From Symbiodinium natans (Eukaryota; Sar; Dinophyceae; Suessiales; Symbiodiniaceae), in assembly GCA_905221605.1 (NCBI GenBank), contig CAJNDS010002689.1, forward strand, positions 159,001 through 223,000: a stretch of 64,000 bases of DNA. The letters run 5' to 3'. Positions within the stretch are counted from its first letter, which is position 1. Every line of letters starts with the position of its first letter. Positions 37,012 to 49,735 of this stretch are shown here, piece after piece. The notes beneath the pieces were generated by a model, which searched no databases, was not told the DNA's origin, and was given only the letters and a program-made list of their open reading frames with translations. Position numbers and translations under genes: made by a program.

Positions 37012-38630
37012 CTACGTAATCACTCGGGCGGCTTTTGGATGGGTGGGGCGTATGCCCACTCTGGGACCAATGGAAGCTTCAAGGCCCTTCGAGCCGGGCG
37101 TTTTATGGCCCGCCCGCTCAGGCTTAACTGACACAATCGTCTTGATGACGTCATCAATACCCCACTTTCGGCTTGGTGCGGCACTCGAAATGCTCAGTTT
37201 TGTGGAGCACCCTGCGGCTTGGTTGGCCTCTATTTTCTCCCCGATGCACTTTTGGGCTGCTGGCAATGCTGGGGCAATTGGGGCTTGTCCGTCTCGCGCA
37301 AAAAGATTGGACAGCTGGGCCCACGTTACTTGGTTCTGTAAGAACAACCCGAGTGGGCAGTGTCCCTGGATATCCCTCGCCAAACGGCTGAGTTTGGTGC
37401 TTGGGTCGAGACAATCATGAATACATATGAATACTGTCGCGAGCCCCTGGGGGCAGGCATAGTCCCAACATGCCCAGAGCTAGCACTAGTCGTTAACACT
37501 TGGGATATTGTATTTGACGGGGAGTGCTTTCTGCATTTTGGCTCCTTTCTCCTATCCAGCATTTGGACAAGCTCAGGCTGCCAGCGAAGAGACTTGCTGT
37601 CAGCTGAGGACATGTCTTGGCTGGTTCTAGCTCTGGTGGCATACACACCTTTGTAGCAAGAATGGACGCGGATGGTCACACATTTGCTTGTTGCCGGGCA
37701 TCGCGACCTGGTTCGCGCTAGCGTGCGGCATAAAGGGCCTTCGTTCATCCTGGGATTTCTGGGGGTTGAGTTGTGTTGAGCAAAGTGAGCTTTTTGCTCG
37801 TGATGAGACAAAATCGACTCTTGAAGGCTGTGCTGCCCGCTGCTGCCCGCTAGACTGCTAGACTCCTAGACGCTCCTGTTCACGAGGTTTGCTTTGCGGC
37901 CCTCACCCTTTAGGACCCTAGATGGGGAGTGTGAACATGGTTGCCAACCAGCACACCGACACCCTCTGCGATCTCGGCCCCCTTCTCCCCGGCATTCCCA
38001 CCCGCGGTGATAAGCCCATACCATAGGAGGAGCCTGGGGCCACAAGGCACATGCGACATACAAGCCTTCACAGGATCTGACCACGGCGAATTTAGTGATG
38101 GGTCTGGAAAGCGGACGAACTAGCGGGTCTTCTCCCACAGAAAACAGAGTAGGGTAGGGGGCATGAGGCCGAAGGCATCGAAGGTATGTGGCAGTGGGGC
38201 AGGATCCGTTCACATCCCATTACACCTTGAGTGTCAATCGTGAAGTAGGGGTCGTCAATCACGGCCGGATAAATGCCAGCCTGCCTCAGAGCAAAGCAAC
38301 ATCGAGATCGGTACCAAGTTCTGGCTCGTGCGGGCGCAGGGCAATCGTTCGCGGAGCACGGCCCATTGCCTCACCATCTTGCATGCTCTTACTTTGGGCA
38401 AGATTCAGCAAGCCTCGAAAACCAAAAAGGCGGCGGTGCCTCTCCATCTCGGCTAGAAGCTCTTGCCGCTCAGCTGACACAAACCTGAAGCAGCAACGGA
38501 ACCACTGACCGGATGTTTGGATGTGAGGTTGGACTGAAGGGCCGAAGGCCGAGCCAATCACTGAACATTCGCTGGATCCTTGGCCACGGCATCCGTGTCC
38601 GGTGGCGACGGCGAGCCTCGCAAGCAGCAA
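37012..38630 (-). pseudogene. cluster of decayed intronless ORFs, unknown origin
   Basis: Three adjoining minus-strand stretches look translated without introns: 38286-38500 (QELLAEMERHRRLFGFRGLL), 37326-37811 (contains SRQYSYVFMIVSTQAPNSAVW) and 37012-37383 (contains KWGIDDVIKTIVSVKPER). They lie in different frames with stops between, as expected of an old inserted coding sequence such as a retroelement. I did not recognise the family. Confidence 0.25.
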
Positions 38631-39265
38631 CGAGCAGAAGTAGAACAGCCTGTGCCTGTCTCAGCCCCTCCTAAACATGCATCCGCTTGGTACTGCCCGA
38701 AGCCCCGTGGCGCACCCGGACGTCTGAATGGGTTTCCCAAGAAGGACAGCGCCACTGATGACACTGTGGGCCACGGGATGCACAGGACCACCGCCAGGGG
38801 GGCCAACCAGCTGCGCAGCCTGCGCCTGCTGCACTGTTTTGCCCCAGCTTTAAACGAAGCTTGACCGTCTTTACCTGGAATCTCAGACTGTACAGCAACG
38901 ACGAACCTCGGCGCGTGCTCCTGACTGGAGATCCTCACGGCACGCTGCCGCATGGCTGTGAACAGAAGGTGCTACTGTGGACACGTTCGTTTCTGCAGAG
39001 GTGCACTTAAGGCTAGATAAACATAGATGAACAGTACCACGACAGGCCTTGTGGTGGCAACCACATGCTGACCATGCTTCTCTGTAGACGTTCTAATCAG
39101 CTTGATTCCGGCGCGGCACCAGCACAAGCTCTAACCACGGGTTCCATGAAGAAAAGGCTGAGTGCTGTGGATGAGGATGTGGAGATGAGCGGAACTTGGC
39201 CAAGAGATCACCGATTGATATCACATTTCTGCATAACTACGCACAACATGGGAAATGTTCATCTT
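38631..39265. other. unassigned; no TTLL exons found
   Basis: The missing C-terminal exons of the TTLL gene should lie in this direction, but no Q-x-Y-I, KFDLR or HLTN-type motif was seen. A plus ORF at 38580-38864 (starts MATASVSGGDGEPRKQQRAE) is open but unrecognised. Confidence 0.35.
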
Positions 39266-41616
39266 CTTATTCCGGGACTCCCTTGGAGAGAGCCCCTGCC
39301 CATGCTGAGTGCTGCAACATCTCGTCAATGGGAAGATCTGCCACCTTGACACAGATCGGCTCTCAACGTAAATGAGATGCAAGAGAGGCGAGATGCTTTC
39401 GTGAAAAGGCAAAAAAGGCAAAGGCATCTCGTAGGACGAAGATTCCACGACCTCTGGATGAGGCGTTGGGCTTCACCTCGATGGCTCAAAATATAACAGA
39501 GCCGGATAAACGTGAAAGTGGTGCTTGAAAGCAAAGCACCAAACCACCAAAAATGAACGAGGCACGATCCAGAGACCACCCTTCTTTTGATAGCAATCGA
39601 GAAACTCCTTGGGCCAAGAGAGGCGCAGCCCAGCATCCACGGCTACTTTTGATGCATCATGGTGAACCAGCGGTCCTGCATCTGCCCAGGCAGAACCTTC
39701 TGATGACCAAACAGCATGTCTTGAAAGCCGGTCGACCAACATCACTGACAACCTATTGGGCTCATCGCGAAAGTTTGCGGCACAAAGTCGAAGGCATCGC
39801 CAAATGTCTGTGCCTACATGGAAGGCTGACGCGATAGCAGTGCTGAACATGAAAGACGAGCAATGTTAACAGTACATTCCTCAGACACCTTCCCGAGCAT
39901 CCCACCATGTCTCTGAAGTTCACCCACAGCCGATCCTTGCGAGTGAGCTCGGTAGACCTTGGTTGGGTGACAAACCAAAGCCCACAAAAATGCCATGTGT
40001 TCGTGATGTGTTCATGAGCTGGCAGTAGAAGTCTCTGCTGAATGTGGCCCTGTCCTCATGTCAGGTTTGCCTTTTTGAGCGAGGTGTGGTCGATTCGTGA
40101 GAAGACGCTGCGCTTGTGGCATAAGGTTCGCTGTTGTGCTACATGGTGCAGGAGTGGGGCGAGAGCCGGAGAGAAATAAAGAGAAAAAGAAAGAGAAAGA
40201 GAGAGAGAGAGAGGGACTTGCTCAAGACGTGTGCCTTCAAAATGCGGGAGTCTGTCTCTAGCCTGGCCGAATGAAAACCGACTGTGCGGGAATTGGTTAG
40301 TCTGCCAGAGGTATGACATGATTGATCTCAAAACGTATGCGGCAATGTAGGGTTTCTTCCCTTGTACAATAACCTCATGTCCTGCAACATTGCTAGAAGA
40401 AACCGAGTACACATTTTCAAAGGTTGCCAAGGAAAGCTGACTATTTCCTACAGTTTTGGATAGGAAAGCTGCTAGCTGCTAGTCACCAGTCAAAAGACAG
40501 CAGGTCACGCACTGTTCTTGGCAATGTGAGATCAACTAGGTTCAGCTGTGCGGGAACAATGCTCCCTGGTATCCTCAGAATGAATGTAAAGGATGAAAAA
40601 TATGATGAAAACCAGGCCTTCAACTGTGTATTGCTTGTTGTCGGAACATCGGGGTTTTGCTGCAAAGACAAGTGGTCAAACAAATGGCCGAGGTCAAGAC
40701 AAGAAACTAGCACAAAAACATTAAGCAGAACTGTACACCATAGAGCTGTACTTCTAAAGAATGATCAGGAACCCATTCCCACCTTCAGGTCAGCAAGCCG
40801 CGTCATTCGTGACCAAAAGCAAAGGCAGCAAAGAAGGCGATGGTTGATGAAGTTGGTGAGGTTCAGACAACCCCGGTCCCCCCCTTCCCTTCTTCCGGAG
40901 CGTTCGCACTCTTCGCCCCTCAGGGACTTTGCCGGCTGGATTGGCAGCAGCACGTGACTTTTGCCTGCTTTGCGGCTGAGCCATGGGAAGTGATGCCGTT
41001 GCGTATCCAAATGCTGTGCCCCTTCCGACCCCAGCCGGCGCTTCAACTAAACGGCATCTTAACAGCTTCTGTGGCCCAGGCCCAGGGAAATGGTTCACGC
41101 GCTGGAACTCGTTCATTTCCTGCGAGACTGTAGCTGCAGAACAATTGCTGGTGCAAATGGCTTCGGTACCTGGTAGGCAGAGTCTCGGAGGCCCGGCCCC
41201 GACCACTGGATGAGCCAGTCCTCACATCACAAGTCACTCCAGTTCACTCGCACATGCACAAACACACACACACACACACTGTGGCTTGACATGAACTGCT
41301 GCTACGAACACCCGACCGACCACCTGACCACCCAAGAGGAGTCAAGAGGAGAAAAGAAAGGAAGAGCATCCTTGCTTACATCAAGCGCAAGCTCACATCG
41401 CCTTAGTCAAGGGGAGTCTTTGGCTGATTCCTGGAAAATTGCAGGTACGTCGGCGTGCGTCCACACCGATATCCTCAGGACACTGTGGAGAGCTTTGTTA
41501 GATGGAGCTCCACAGGCCTGCTCCATCCCCCTGCAGACTGGAAACTGATCACATGACGGAGAATTACTGATCACCATGCTCAGGTGTTTACACACGCACA
41601 CACACACACACACACC

Positions 41617-41649
<33 letters not shown>

Positions 41650-42139
41650 AGGGTACCCTAGCAAGCAAGGTCTGTAAATTCCACAGAAATGCGCAAGTTC
41701 CGCATCTGGCAAGCACGGGTGTCAGTCCCGCCCAGTCGTCTGCGTCATGCCATTTGTCAACAAGGTGTCTCTAACCACAGGGGCCTGCACAGTGCATACT
41801 GACCGGAAGTTAACTTTCGCGCATGAATCACCTCTGTTCTGCTCATTGTGGAAAAAGGTAAGGAACTGTAAGCTGTGTGTGCCTCCGTGTGTTCGATTCT
41901 GAAAGATGGTGTCAGCAAGGACGAGCCTGAAGCTTCTCACCACTGCCCACATAGACTTGCAAGGAGCAGCCCGGACTTTATGGTCCAGTCCCATGCAAAA
42001 GTCTGAGGGCACGCACAGATCTTGCTGATGGCCTCCTCTTGCTTTCAACAGCAATTGGAGTACTTGCAGGGCCGGTGGAGATGTTTGTAACTGCCTTCTT
42101 GAGCTTCGAGGCTGGAGCTTTGAAGTGGAGGACGCTCAT
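39266..42139 (-). CDS. tubulin-tyrosine-ligase-like (TTLL) protein, multi-exon, C-terminal part not found
   Basis: TTLL enzymes are ATP-grasp ligases that add tyrosine, glutamate or glycine to tubulin tails. Minus exons: 41431-41530 (SVWTHADVPAIFQ); 41170-41220 (DWLIQWSGPGLRDSAYQ); 41082-41119 (EMNEFQRVNHFPG); 39906-39957 (STELTRKDRLWVNFRDM); 39769-39807 (TFGDAFDFVPQTF); 39566-39607 (EFLDCYQKKGGLWI); 39429-39476 (VKPNASSRGRGIFVLR); 39344 downward (VADLPIDEM...). Phases match at every junction. RVNHFPG-STELTRKD and LWI-VKP...GRGI are the family hallmarks, the last being the ATP-binding segment. A possible ATG exon is at 41978-42139 (MSVLHFKAPASKLKKAV). Later catalytic motifs (KFDLR, HLTN) were not found, so the gene may be truncated or continue beyond long introns. 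Donors are GT, GC and GA; a (GT)n lies in the 41221-41430 intron on this strand. Confidence 0.85.
41588..41647. repeat. (CA)n microsatellite
   Basis: About 60 bp of CA with one CCGC interruption. It lies just upstream of the 41431-41530 TTLL exon, in presumed intron. Confidence 0.95.
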
Positions 42140-42228
42140 CTCCTAGAGAGTTTCACCATGTACGAAGAAATTGTACAAAGTGTTGCTGGGGCGAACCAGG
42201 CAAAACTTGCACCAATGCCGTATCTACA

Positions 42229-42754
42229 GAACACCGAAGATACACGAGACAATAAAGCCAGAGTCGGGTCCTCCCACTCGGAGCCCAAGTGCTTAACCTG
42301 AGGAAACACAGGCAGAAACCAATCAAGGCACCCGCACACGTGTCCTGCAGCTCTGCATTATATAGGCCCAGGTCAAACGTCTCAAACCTTTTCGTGCCAC
42401 TCTACATGTTTACGATTTTGGAGCGTGTAAGAATATAGCGCTTGCAGGAAGCCTCTTGTGACAATCCTGGCATCCAGTTCATGTATAGTACGATTTCTGC
42501 AAACGACTCGACCGGGTCTGGAGCAACTTCACGAAGACTTTCCCGAGCTTGAGCAGCAAGGCAAGCCTAGAAACAGGCTGAGTCAAACCTACCACATTCC
42601 TGGTTCACACTGGCAGAACTACCACATCTGCTACAGTCACGTCAGTAGCTGAAAGTTGGAGCGCGTAGACATGGAGAGAGAGAGAGAGTGAGACAGAGAG
42701 AGACAGAGAGAGAGAGAGAGAAAGAGAGCCAGAGAGAGAGAGAGAGAGAGAGCC

Positions 42755-42797
<43 letters not shown>

Positions 42798-43896
42798 AAG
42801 AAAGAAAGAGAGAGAAGCGACGAAGAGACACGGTGAAAGGCATATAATGCTCGCCCCAAAAACCTATGAAGCCTTCAGGGTTGTCGTTTGCAAGCGTGCC
42901 CGGCCCTGACCGTATGAAGATTGAGATTTACAAGTTCACGGCGTTGCTTTTACAGTCTGTTACGCACTCCTCTGACGTTTGGGACCAGCATTCTTTCCGT
43001 ATCCCAGAAACCCCAGCCTCGGGACAAGCATTTCTGAACAACTTATTCGTAAGCCTCGGCTATACTCGGCCTCTGTTAAGACCGTTGATGGCGGGTTTTT
43101 TGTGCGAACCACCGCATTTTAAAACACAGTTAGGAAGCACAGTTTCTTTGCAGTCAAGCCTCCGGATAGCCGCTCCTAAACGAAGCCTGTAAGCCTGACC
43201 TCTGGAAACCCACTGAGCACTTTTGCGAAGATTTGAATTTCAAATCCCGGAATCCAAGCAGACTCCTGGAGAAGAACCGCCGGTCAAGAATATCGGTATT
43301 GAACTGCAGTATGTTTCAATGTCCCGAATGCACCAGATCCTGGATCCAAAGTGGCGCTCCAAGAAAAGTAGGACCATCTTCTTTCTGTGCTATTGAAACT
43401 TCTTCTGTCAGATGCAATGGACCATGGCGTGATGAAGGATGAGGGGGGGGGAGGAGGGAGAGGGAAAGAGGCAGAGAGAGAGGTAGGGAGCGAGCCAGAG
43501 AGAGAGCGAGAGCGGGAGAGAGAGCGAGGGAAAGAGAGGGAGGGACAGAGAGAGAAAGAGAGAGAGAGAGTGAGAAATAGAAGTATAGATTAAATAAAAC
43601 ACGAAAACGAAATGGAGGATACCGGAGGAAGCGCGAGAGGCTCCGTCCTCCGAGTCTTCGTGGCCATTGTCATCATCCGACTCATAACCTGCATCTGTTT
43701 CAAGCTCAGTCCAGTTTACAAAGGGACAGGAGTCAGCAACCTTCTGAAGACACAACAAATTGTCAGCCTGTCCTGAAAGGTCCGACATTCCGCTCATGTC
43801 CAAACAAAGACTAGGCCAGGAAATATGCCTGGCACGTGCGGCCAGAATCTTCCGGAAGTCGGATCCATCCTTCAAAGCATATGAGGCCGTGCAAAT
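42229..43896 (-). CDS. candidate exons upstream of TTLL, unknown protein with acidic segment
   Basis: Three minus-strand exons look real. 43623-43896 lies between TTAG and a GT donor, with 91 codons including CLDMSGMSDLSGQADN and the acidic ETDAGYESDDDNGHEDSEDG. 42467-42566 lies between CTAG and a GA donor and reads ACLAAQARESLREVAPDPVE. About 42229-42297 follows CCTCAG and reads VKHLGSEWEDPTLALLSRVS. The junction phases could not all be reconciled, so exons may be missing. They may be the N-terminal part of the TTLL gene or a separate upstream gene. GA-rich microsatellites fill the presumed introns. Confidence 0.4.
42671..42815. repeat. (GA)n-rich microsatellite
   Basis: AGAG blocks with CAGA and AAAG interruptions. 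A second similar block lies at 43440-43577. Confidence 0.95.
43440..43577. repeat. (GA)n-rich microsatellite
   Basis: GGGGGAGG start followed by GAGA/GAGC units. Confidence 0.95.
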
Positions 43897-45454
43897 CTAA
43901 CAGATATTCCTTAACTTCATAGTCGCCACATTAACCTACTGTCTTCGTGATCAAACAACAGTAGAAGCTCGAGAAGCTCGACATTGTGCACGGCGAGGGT
44001 CCTCCACAAAGCCGTCGGTGAGCGCAGCTACTATATATATTGTGTGTTCGGCACAAAAATTTTAAGATCAAGCAAAGCATTACGAACCTTGTGACCCCTG
44101 TCGTAACGCAGAAAACAATTGACGCAACCCTCGTCGTGATCGCTTATAGGGTGCGTTCTGCAAAGTCAGGTCAGCAGGTCCCGTCTAATGTAGTTTTTCA
44201 TGTCATGCCCTCTTTGGTATCATGCTTCCTCATGTTAGTTAGGGGCTGTGAGCATCCGGAAATCATGCGCGAAACGAACATGATTTAGGAGGCTTCCAAG
44301 AACTCATCGCTCAGAACTCAACGTCCTGCGAAACTTCTTTTGGCCAAAGTGAAAATATTTTTTCTGAAGTGCAACTAGAGTGGAACACAACGGACATCCA
44401 CGGACATTTTCGATCGCTTTGCCAAGTGCCTTTGTCTGGCGCATGCGCGCCTCAAGGTTGCTTCGGCCTCTTGGACCATTGGAGAGGCCATATAGGGCAG
44501 ACAAATGCAGCCCACGAAGATCAATTACAACATATTGCAACATATTGCAACATATTGCAACACAGGCGACTCCACTCATCAGGTTCAGCAGCTCTCTTTC
44601 TGAAGGCACACAATTGGCCTTGCAAGCCCAGTCTATTGCCTTGACCAAAAAGCAGCATGAAACGCGCAGAGGGCACAAGTGAAAAACACGCATAGCATAA
44701 TATGATACATTCTGAACCTCAATGTTCAGCTCTGGCCCACTCCAGTCTAAGCATGGAAAATCCACCAACCCTGGTTCGGCGTGTTGGCTGGTTCTGAGGG
44801 AACCCTTTCTCCCCCTGTCCCCTCCTTGAGCCTGGAAACCAGAAACGCGGGGCCTGTGCAGGTTCCAGAGGACTCGGAGCCCGTGACGCGTGAACTCATG
44901 ACCCCCCACAAACCGCCTCTGCCTGTCAGGGACCGCTTGGCATGCGTTTTGAACCTAGACGAACCTCTCCCAACTTCTACAAGGGACTGCCGAGGCAGTG
45001 GCTGTGTCTTCGAGCGCTCGACTGCTGGGGGAGGCGGGGAGCGGCTCCTTTTCACCCCTTATTTCGGCGGCAGCCGGAAACCCAAAAACTCTTTGACATG
45101 CATATGCCTCCTAGTACCAAGTTGTCCAATCAAATGGGCAGGCCACACCAACAACTTCAGAGTCAAGTTCGAGGCTTTCTTCCACCGTCTATCCTTCGGC
45201 CTGTTTCACAAAGCTCAATATGCTTTATCATGGAAAGTCCACGGCAGCCTGTTACAGCAGCATCCTACCCATAGCAATCCCGTAAGAAATGCTGAGAAAT
45301 TACACCAGCGAAGACCCCAAACAGAATGCATCGAATCACACGGGTTCAAGATGGAATGCGTTGGAACCCAATCTGGCTTCGCCAGCAGATGCTGCGAAAA
45401 ATGTGTAAGCATTCGGCAAAGATTTTCTGCGAAATAGGATGTAAAGAAGCAGGA
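43897..45454. other. no assignable gene
   Basis: Long open frames exist (minus 44304-44909; plus 44781-45437) without recognisable domains. A threefold CATATTGCAA repeat lies at 44530-44560. Confidence 0.35.
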
Positions 45455-48395
45455 AGGGATTTGTCGGCTTACAAAGCAAACAAAAAGCCCTCTTTACACG
45501 GAACCGCTGACGATTTTTTCGACAGACCGAACGAAGGGCCTCCTGCATAGGATCTTGCCGCCGCACAAACCACGCACGGGAAAAACGCATACTGTTCCCG
45601 CAATTGTTACAACATTGCCGCATTGCAAGACAGGATACCTGGCCTTTGCTTCAGACGTTTGTGGTTTGTGGAAAAACCGCAAATGAGCTTGGTATTCGGT
45701 TCGGTTGGCTGTCGCGCGGGAAAAAGTGAACTTTGCCGCGACTACTTGGCCAAAAAAGCAGGAAGGGATTTGTCTGCTTTCAAGGCAAAAAAACAAGCTC
45801 TCTGTGCACATGGAACTGTTGACGATTTTTTTCGCAAACCGAACGAAGGGCCTCCTCCTGCACAGGATCTTGCTGCTGCACAAACCACGCACGGAAACAA
45901 TGTACATTTTTCCCGCAACTGCTACAACATTGGCGCATTGCGAGACAGGATACCTGGCCTTTGCTTCAGACTCTTGTGGACAAACGCAAATGAGCTTAGT
46001 GGCTTAGTATTCGGTTCGGCTGGCTGTCGCACGGGAAAAAGTGGGAACTTTGCCGCGAATATTTGGCAAAAGAAGCAGGCAGGGATTTGTCGGCTTAGAA
46101 GGCAAACAACAAGCTCTCTGTACACGGACGCATTGACGATTGTTCCGAAGACCGAGTGAAGAAACTCCTGCACAGGATCTTGTTGCAGCAGCAAGAATGC
46201 ACGCAAAGAATGCACATTTTTCCCGCAACTGCTACAACATTGCCGCATTGCGAGACAGGATACCTGGCTGGATACGTTTGTGGAAAAACCACAAATGAGC
46301 TTTTACAAACCAAACAAAAAGCCTCTGTTACACGGAAACGTTGGCCATTATTCCCGCAAACAAAACGAAGGGCCTCCGGACCTTGCTGCCGCACACACGA
46401 CGCGCGGAAAAAAAGCACGTTTCTCCCGCAACTGTTAAAACGTTGCCGTGTTGCGAGACAGGATACCGGGCTGCATACGTCTGCGGTAAAAGCACATATG
46501 AGCTTTTACAAAGCAAGCAAAAAGCCTTCTTTACACGGAACCCTTGGCGATTTTTCCCGCACACGAAACGAAGGGCCTGCTGGTCTGCTGCACAAGATCT
46601 TGCTGCTGCAACGGAACCGTTGGCGATTTTATCCGCAGACCGAACGAAGGAAGGGCCTCCTGCACAGGATCTTGCTGCCACCACGCGCGGAAAAAATCAC
46701 ATTTCTCCCGCAACGGTCGCAACTGTTACAACATTGCCGCAGTGCGAGACAGGATACCTGGCTGCATATGTTTGTGGAAAAAGTACAAGTGAGCTTTTAC
46801 AAGCCAATCAAAAAGTCTTCTTTACACGGCACCGTTGGCGATTTTTCCCGCAGACGAAACGAAGGGCCTGCTGCACAAGATCTTGCTGCCACAACGGAAC
46901 TTTTGGCGATTTTATCCGCAGACCTAACGCAGGGCCTCTTGCACAGGATCCTTCTGCCGCACACACCACGCGCGGAAAAAATGCACATTTCTCCCGCAAC
47001 TGTTACAACACTGCCGCATTGCGGGACAGGATACCTGGCTGGATACGTGTGTGGAAAAAGCACAAATGAGTTTTTACAAAAGAAACAAAAGGCCTTCTTT
47101 ACACGGAACCGTTGACGATTTTTCCGCAGGCCGAACGCAGGGCCTCTTGCACAGGATCTTGCTGCCGCACATACCACGCGCGGGAAAAATGCACATTTCT
47201 CCCGCAACTGTTACAACACTGCCACGTTGCGAGACAGGATACCTGGCTGGATACGTTTGTGGAAAAAAACACAAATGAGCTTTTACAAAAGAAACAAGGG
47301 CCTCTTGCAGAGGATCTTGCTGCCGCACACACCACGCGCGGGAAAAATGCACATTTCTCCCGCAACTGTTACAACACTGCCGCGTTGCGAGACAGGATGC
47401 CTAGCTGCATACGTTTGTGGAAAAAGCACAAATGAGCGTTTACAAAGGAAATAGAAAGCCTTCTTTACACGGAACCGTTGACGATTTTTTCCGCAGCCCG
47501 AACGCAGGGCCTCTTGCACAGGATCTTGCTGCCGCATACACCACGCGCGGGAAAAATGCACATTTCTCCCGCAACTGTTACAACACTGCCGCATTGCGAG
47601 ACAGGATACCTAGCTGGATACGTTTGTGGAAACCGCACGCAGGGCCTCTTGCACAGGATCTTGCTGCCGCACACACCACGCGCGGGAAAAATGCACATTT
47701 CTCCCGCAACTGTTACAACACTGCCGCATTGCGAGACAGGATACCTAGCTGCATACGTTTGTGGAAAAACAGAAATGAGCTTTTACAAAGCAAACAAAAG
47801 GCCTTCTTTACACGGAACCGTTGACGATTTTTTCCGCAGACCGAACGCAGGGCCCTTGCACAGGATCTTGCTGCCGCACACACCACGCGCGGGAAAAATG
47901 CACATTTCTCCCGCGACTGTTACAACACTGCCGCATTGCGAGACAGGATGCCTAGCTGCATACGTTTGTGGAAAAAGCACAAATGAGCCGTTACAAAGGA
48001 AACAAAAAGCCTTCTTTACACGGAACCGTTGACGATTTTTTTCCGCAGACCGAACGCAGGGCCTCTTGCACAGGATCTTGCTGCCGCACACACCACGCGC
48101 GGGAAAAATGCACATTCCTCCCGCAACTGTTACAACACTGCCGCGTTGCGAGACAGGATACCTAGCTGCGTGCGTTTGTGGAAAAAGCACAAATGAGCGT
48201 TTACAAAGGAAACAGAAAGCCTTTTTTACACAGAACCGTTGACGATTTTTCCGCAGGCCGAACGCAGGGCCTCTTGCACACGAGGATCTTGCTGCCGCAC
48301 ACACCACGTGCGGGAAAAATGCACATTTCTCCCGCCGCATTGCGAGAAAGGATACCTAGCTGCATACGTTTGTGGAAAAAAGCACAAATGAGCTT
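45455..48395. repeat. tandem satellite, unit about 208 bp
   Basis: At least 13 copies. Each contains TTTACACGGAACCGTTGACG, GGGCCTCTTGCACAGGATCT, the palindromic box GCGGGAAAAATGCACATTTC-TCCCGC, GTTACAACACTGCCGC and GCATACGTTTGTGGAAAAAG. Spacing between equivalent sites in the right half is mostly 207-210 bp, with some shorter units (135, 157). Left copies (45.5-46.2 kb) are more diverged. Frames stay open over hundreds of codons in several phases; these are not genes. Confidence 0.95.
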
Positions 48396-48399
48396 TCAA

Positions 48400-49735
48400 A
48401 TGGGAGCCCAGCCCCGTTGCCGTGGCCCACCCATCCGACCCAGGAGCCTAGAAAGGAAACATGAAGGGAGCCCAATGGGAGCCCAGCCCCGTTGCCGCTG
48501 CCCACCCATCAGACCCAGGAGCCCAGAAAGGACACATGAAGGGAGCCCAATGGGAGCCCAGTCCCGTTGCCGCGGCCCATTCATCACCTAGGAACCCAGA
48601 AGAAACGTGAAGGGAGCCCAATCAGAGCCCAACCCCGTTGCCGCGGCCCACCCATCCGACGCAGGAGCCCAGAAAGGAAACATGAAGGGAGCCCAATGGG
48701 AGCCCAACCCCGTTGCCGCGGCCCACCCATCCGACCCAGAAGCCCAGAAAGGAAACATTAACGGGAGCCCAACCCCGTTGCCGCGGCCCACCCATCCGAC
48801 CCAGAAGCCCAGAAAGGAAACATGAAGGGAGCCCAATGGGAGCCCAACCCCCCCCAATGGGAGCCCAACCCCATTGCCGCGGCCCACCCATCCGACCCAG
48901 GAGCGTTGCCGCGGCCCACCAGGAGCCCAGAAAGAAAACATGAAGGGAGCCCAATTGGAGCCCAACCCCGTTGCCGTGACCCACCCATCCGACCCAGGAG
49001 CCCAGAAAGGAAACATGAAGGGAGCCCAATGGGAGCCCAACCCCGTTGCCGCGGCCCACCCATCCGACCCAGAAACCCAGAAAGGAAACATGAGGAGCCT
49101 AATTGGAGCCCAACCCCGTTGCCGCGGCCCACCCATCCGACCCAGGAGCCCAGAAAGGAAACAGAAGGGAGCCCAATGGGAGCCCAACCCCGAGCCCAGA
49201 AAGGAACATGAAGGGAGCCCAATGGGAGCCCAACCCCGTTGCCGTAGGAGCCCAACCGCCGCCAGAAAGGAAACATGAAGGGAGCCCAATAGGAGCCCAA
49301 CCCCGTTGCCGCGGCCCACCCATCCGATCCAGGAGCTTAGAAAGGAAACATGAAGGGAGCCAGAGGAGCCGCGAAAGGAAACATGAAGGGAGCCCAATGG
49401 GAGCCCACCCCGTTGCCGCGGCCCACCCATCCGACCCAGGAGCCCAGAAAGGAAACATGAAGGGAGCCCATGGGAGCCCAACCCCGTTGCCGCGGCCCAC
49501 CCATCGCACCCAGGAGCCCAGAAAGAAAACATGAAGGGAGCCCAATGGGGGCCCAACCCCGTTGCCGCGGCCCACCCATCCGACCCAGGAGCCCAGAAAG
49601 GAAACATGAAGGGAGCCCAATGGGAGCCCAACCCCGTTGCCGCGGCCCACCCATCCGACCCAGGAGCCCAGAAAGGCAATGGGAGCCCAACCCCGTTGCC
49701 GCGGCCCACCCATCCAGCCACCGCGGCCCACCTTT
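48400..49735. repeat. 75-bp tandem repeat
   Basis: About 18 units of GAGCCCAATGGGAGCCCAAC-CCCGTTGCCGCGGCCCACCC-ATCCGACCCAGGAGCCCAGA-AAGGAAACATGAAGG. Because the unit is 25 codons long, a 410-codon frame stays open on the minus strand (48588-49820). Several units are truncated. Each unit contains the palindrome GCCGCGGC. Confidence 0.95.

Noticed and set aside
37525-37560. GCATTTTGGCTC as a relic of the dinoflagellate spliced leader
   Set aside because: Only the core matches; neither the 5' part nor the AAG end of the leader is present.
44781-45437. 218-codon plus ORF as a gene
   Set aside because: No motif, basic-random composition, and an overlapping minus frame is equally open; its end already runs into satellite-like sequence.
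46156-48340. Long ORFs of up to 319 codons in several frames and both strands
   Set aside because: All are translations of the 208-bp satellite; frames change arbitrarily between copies.
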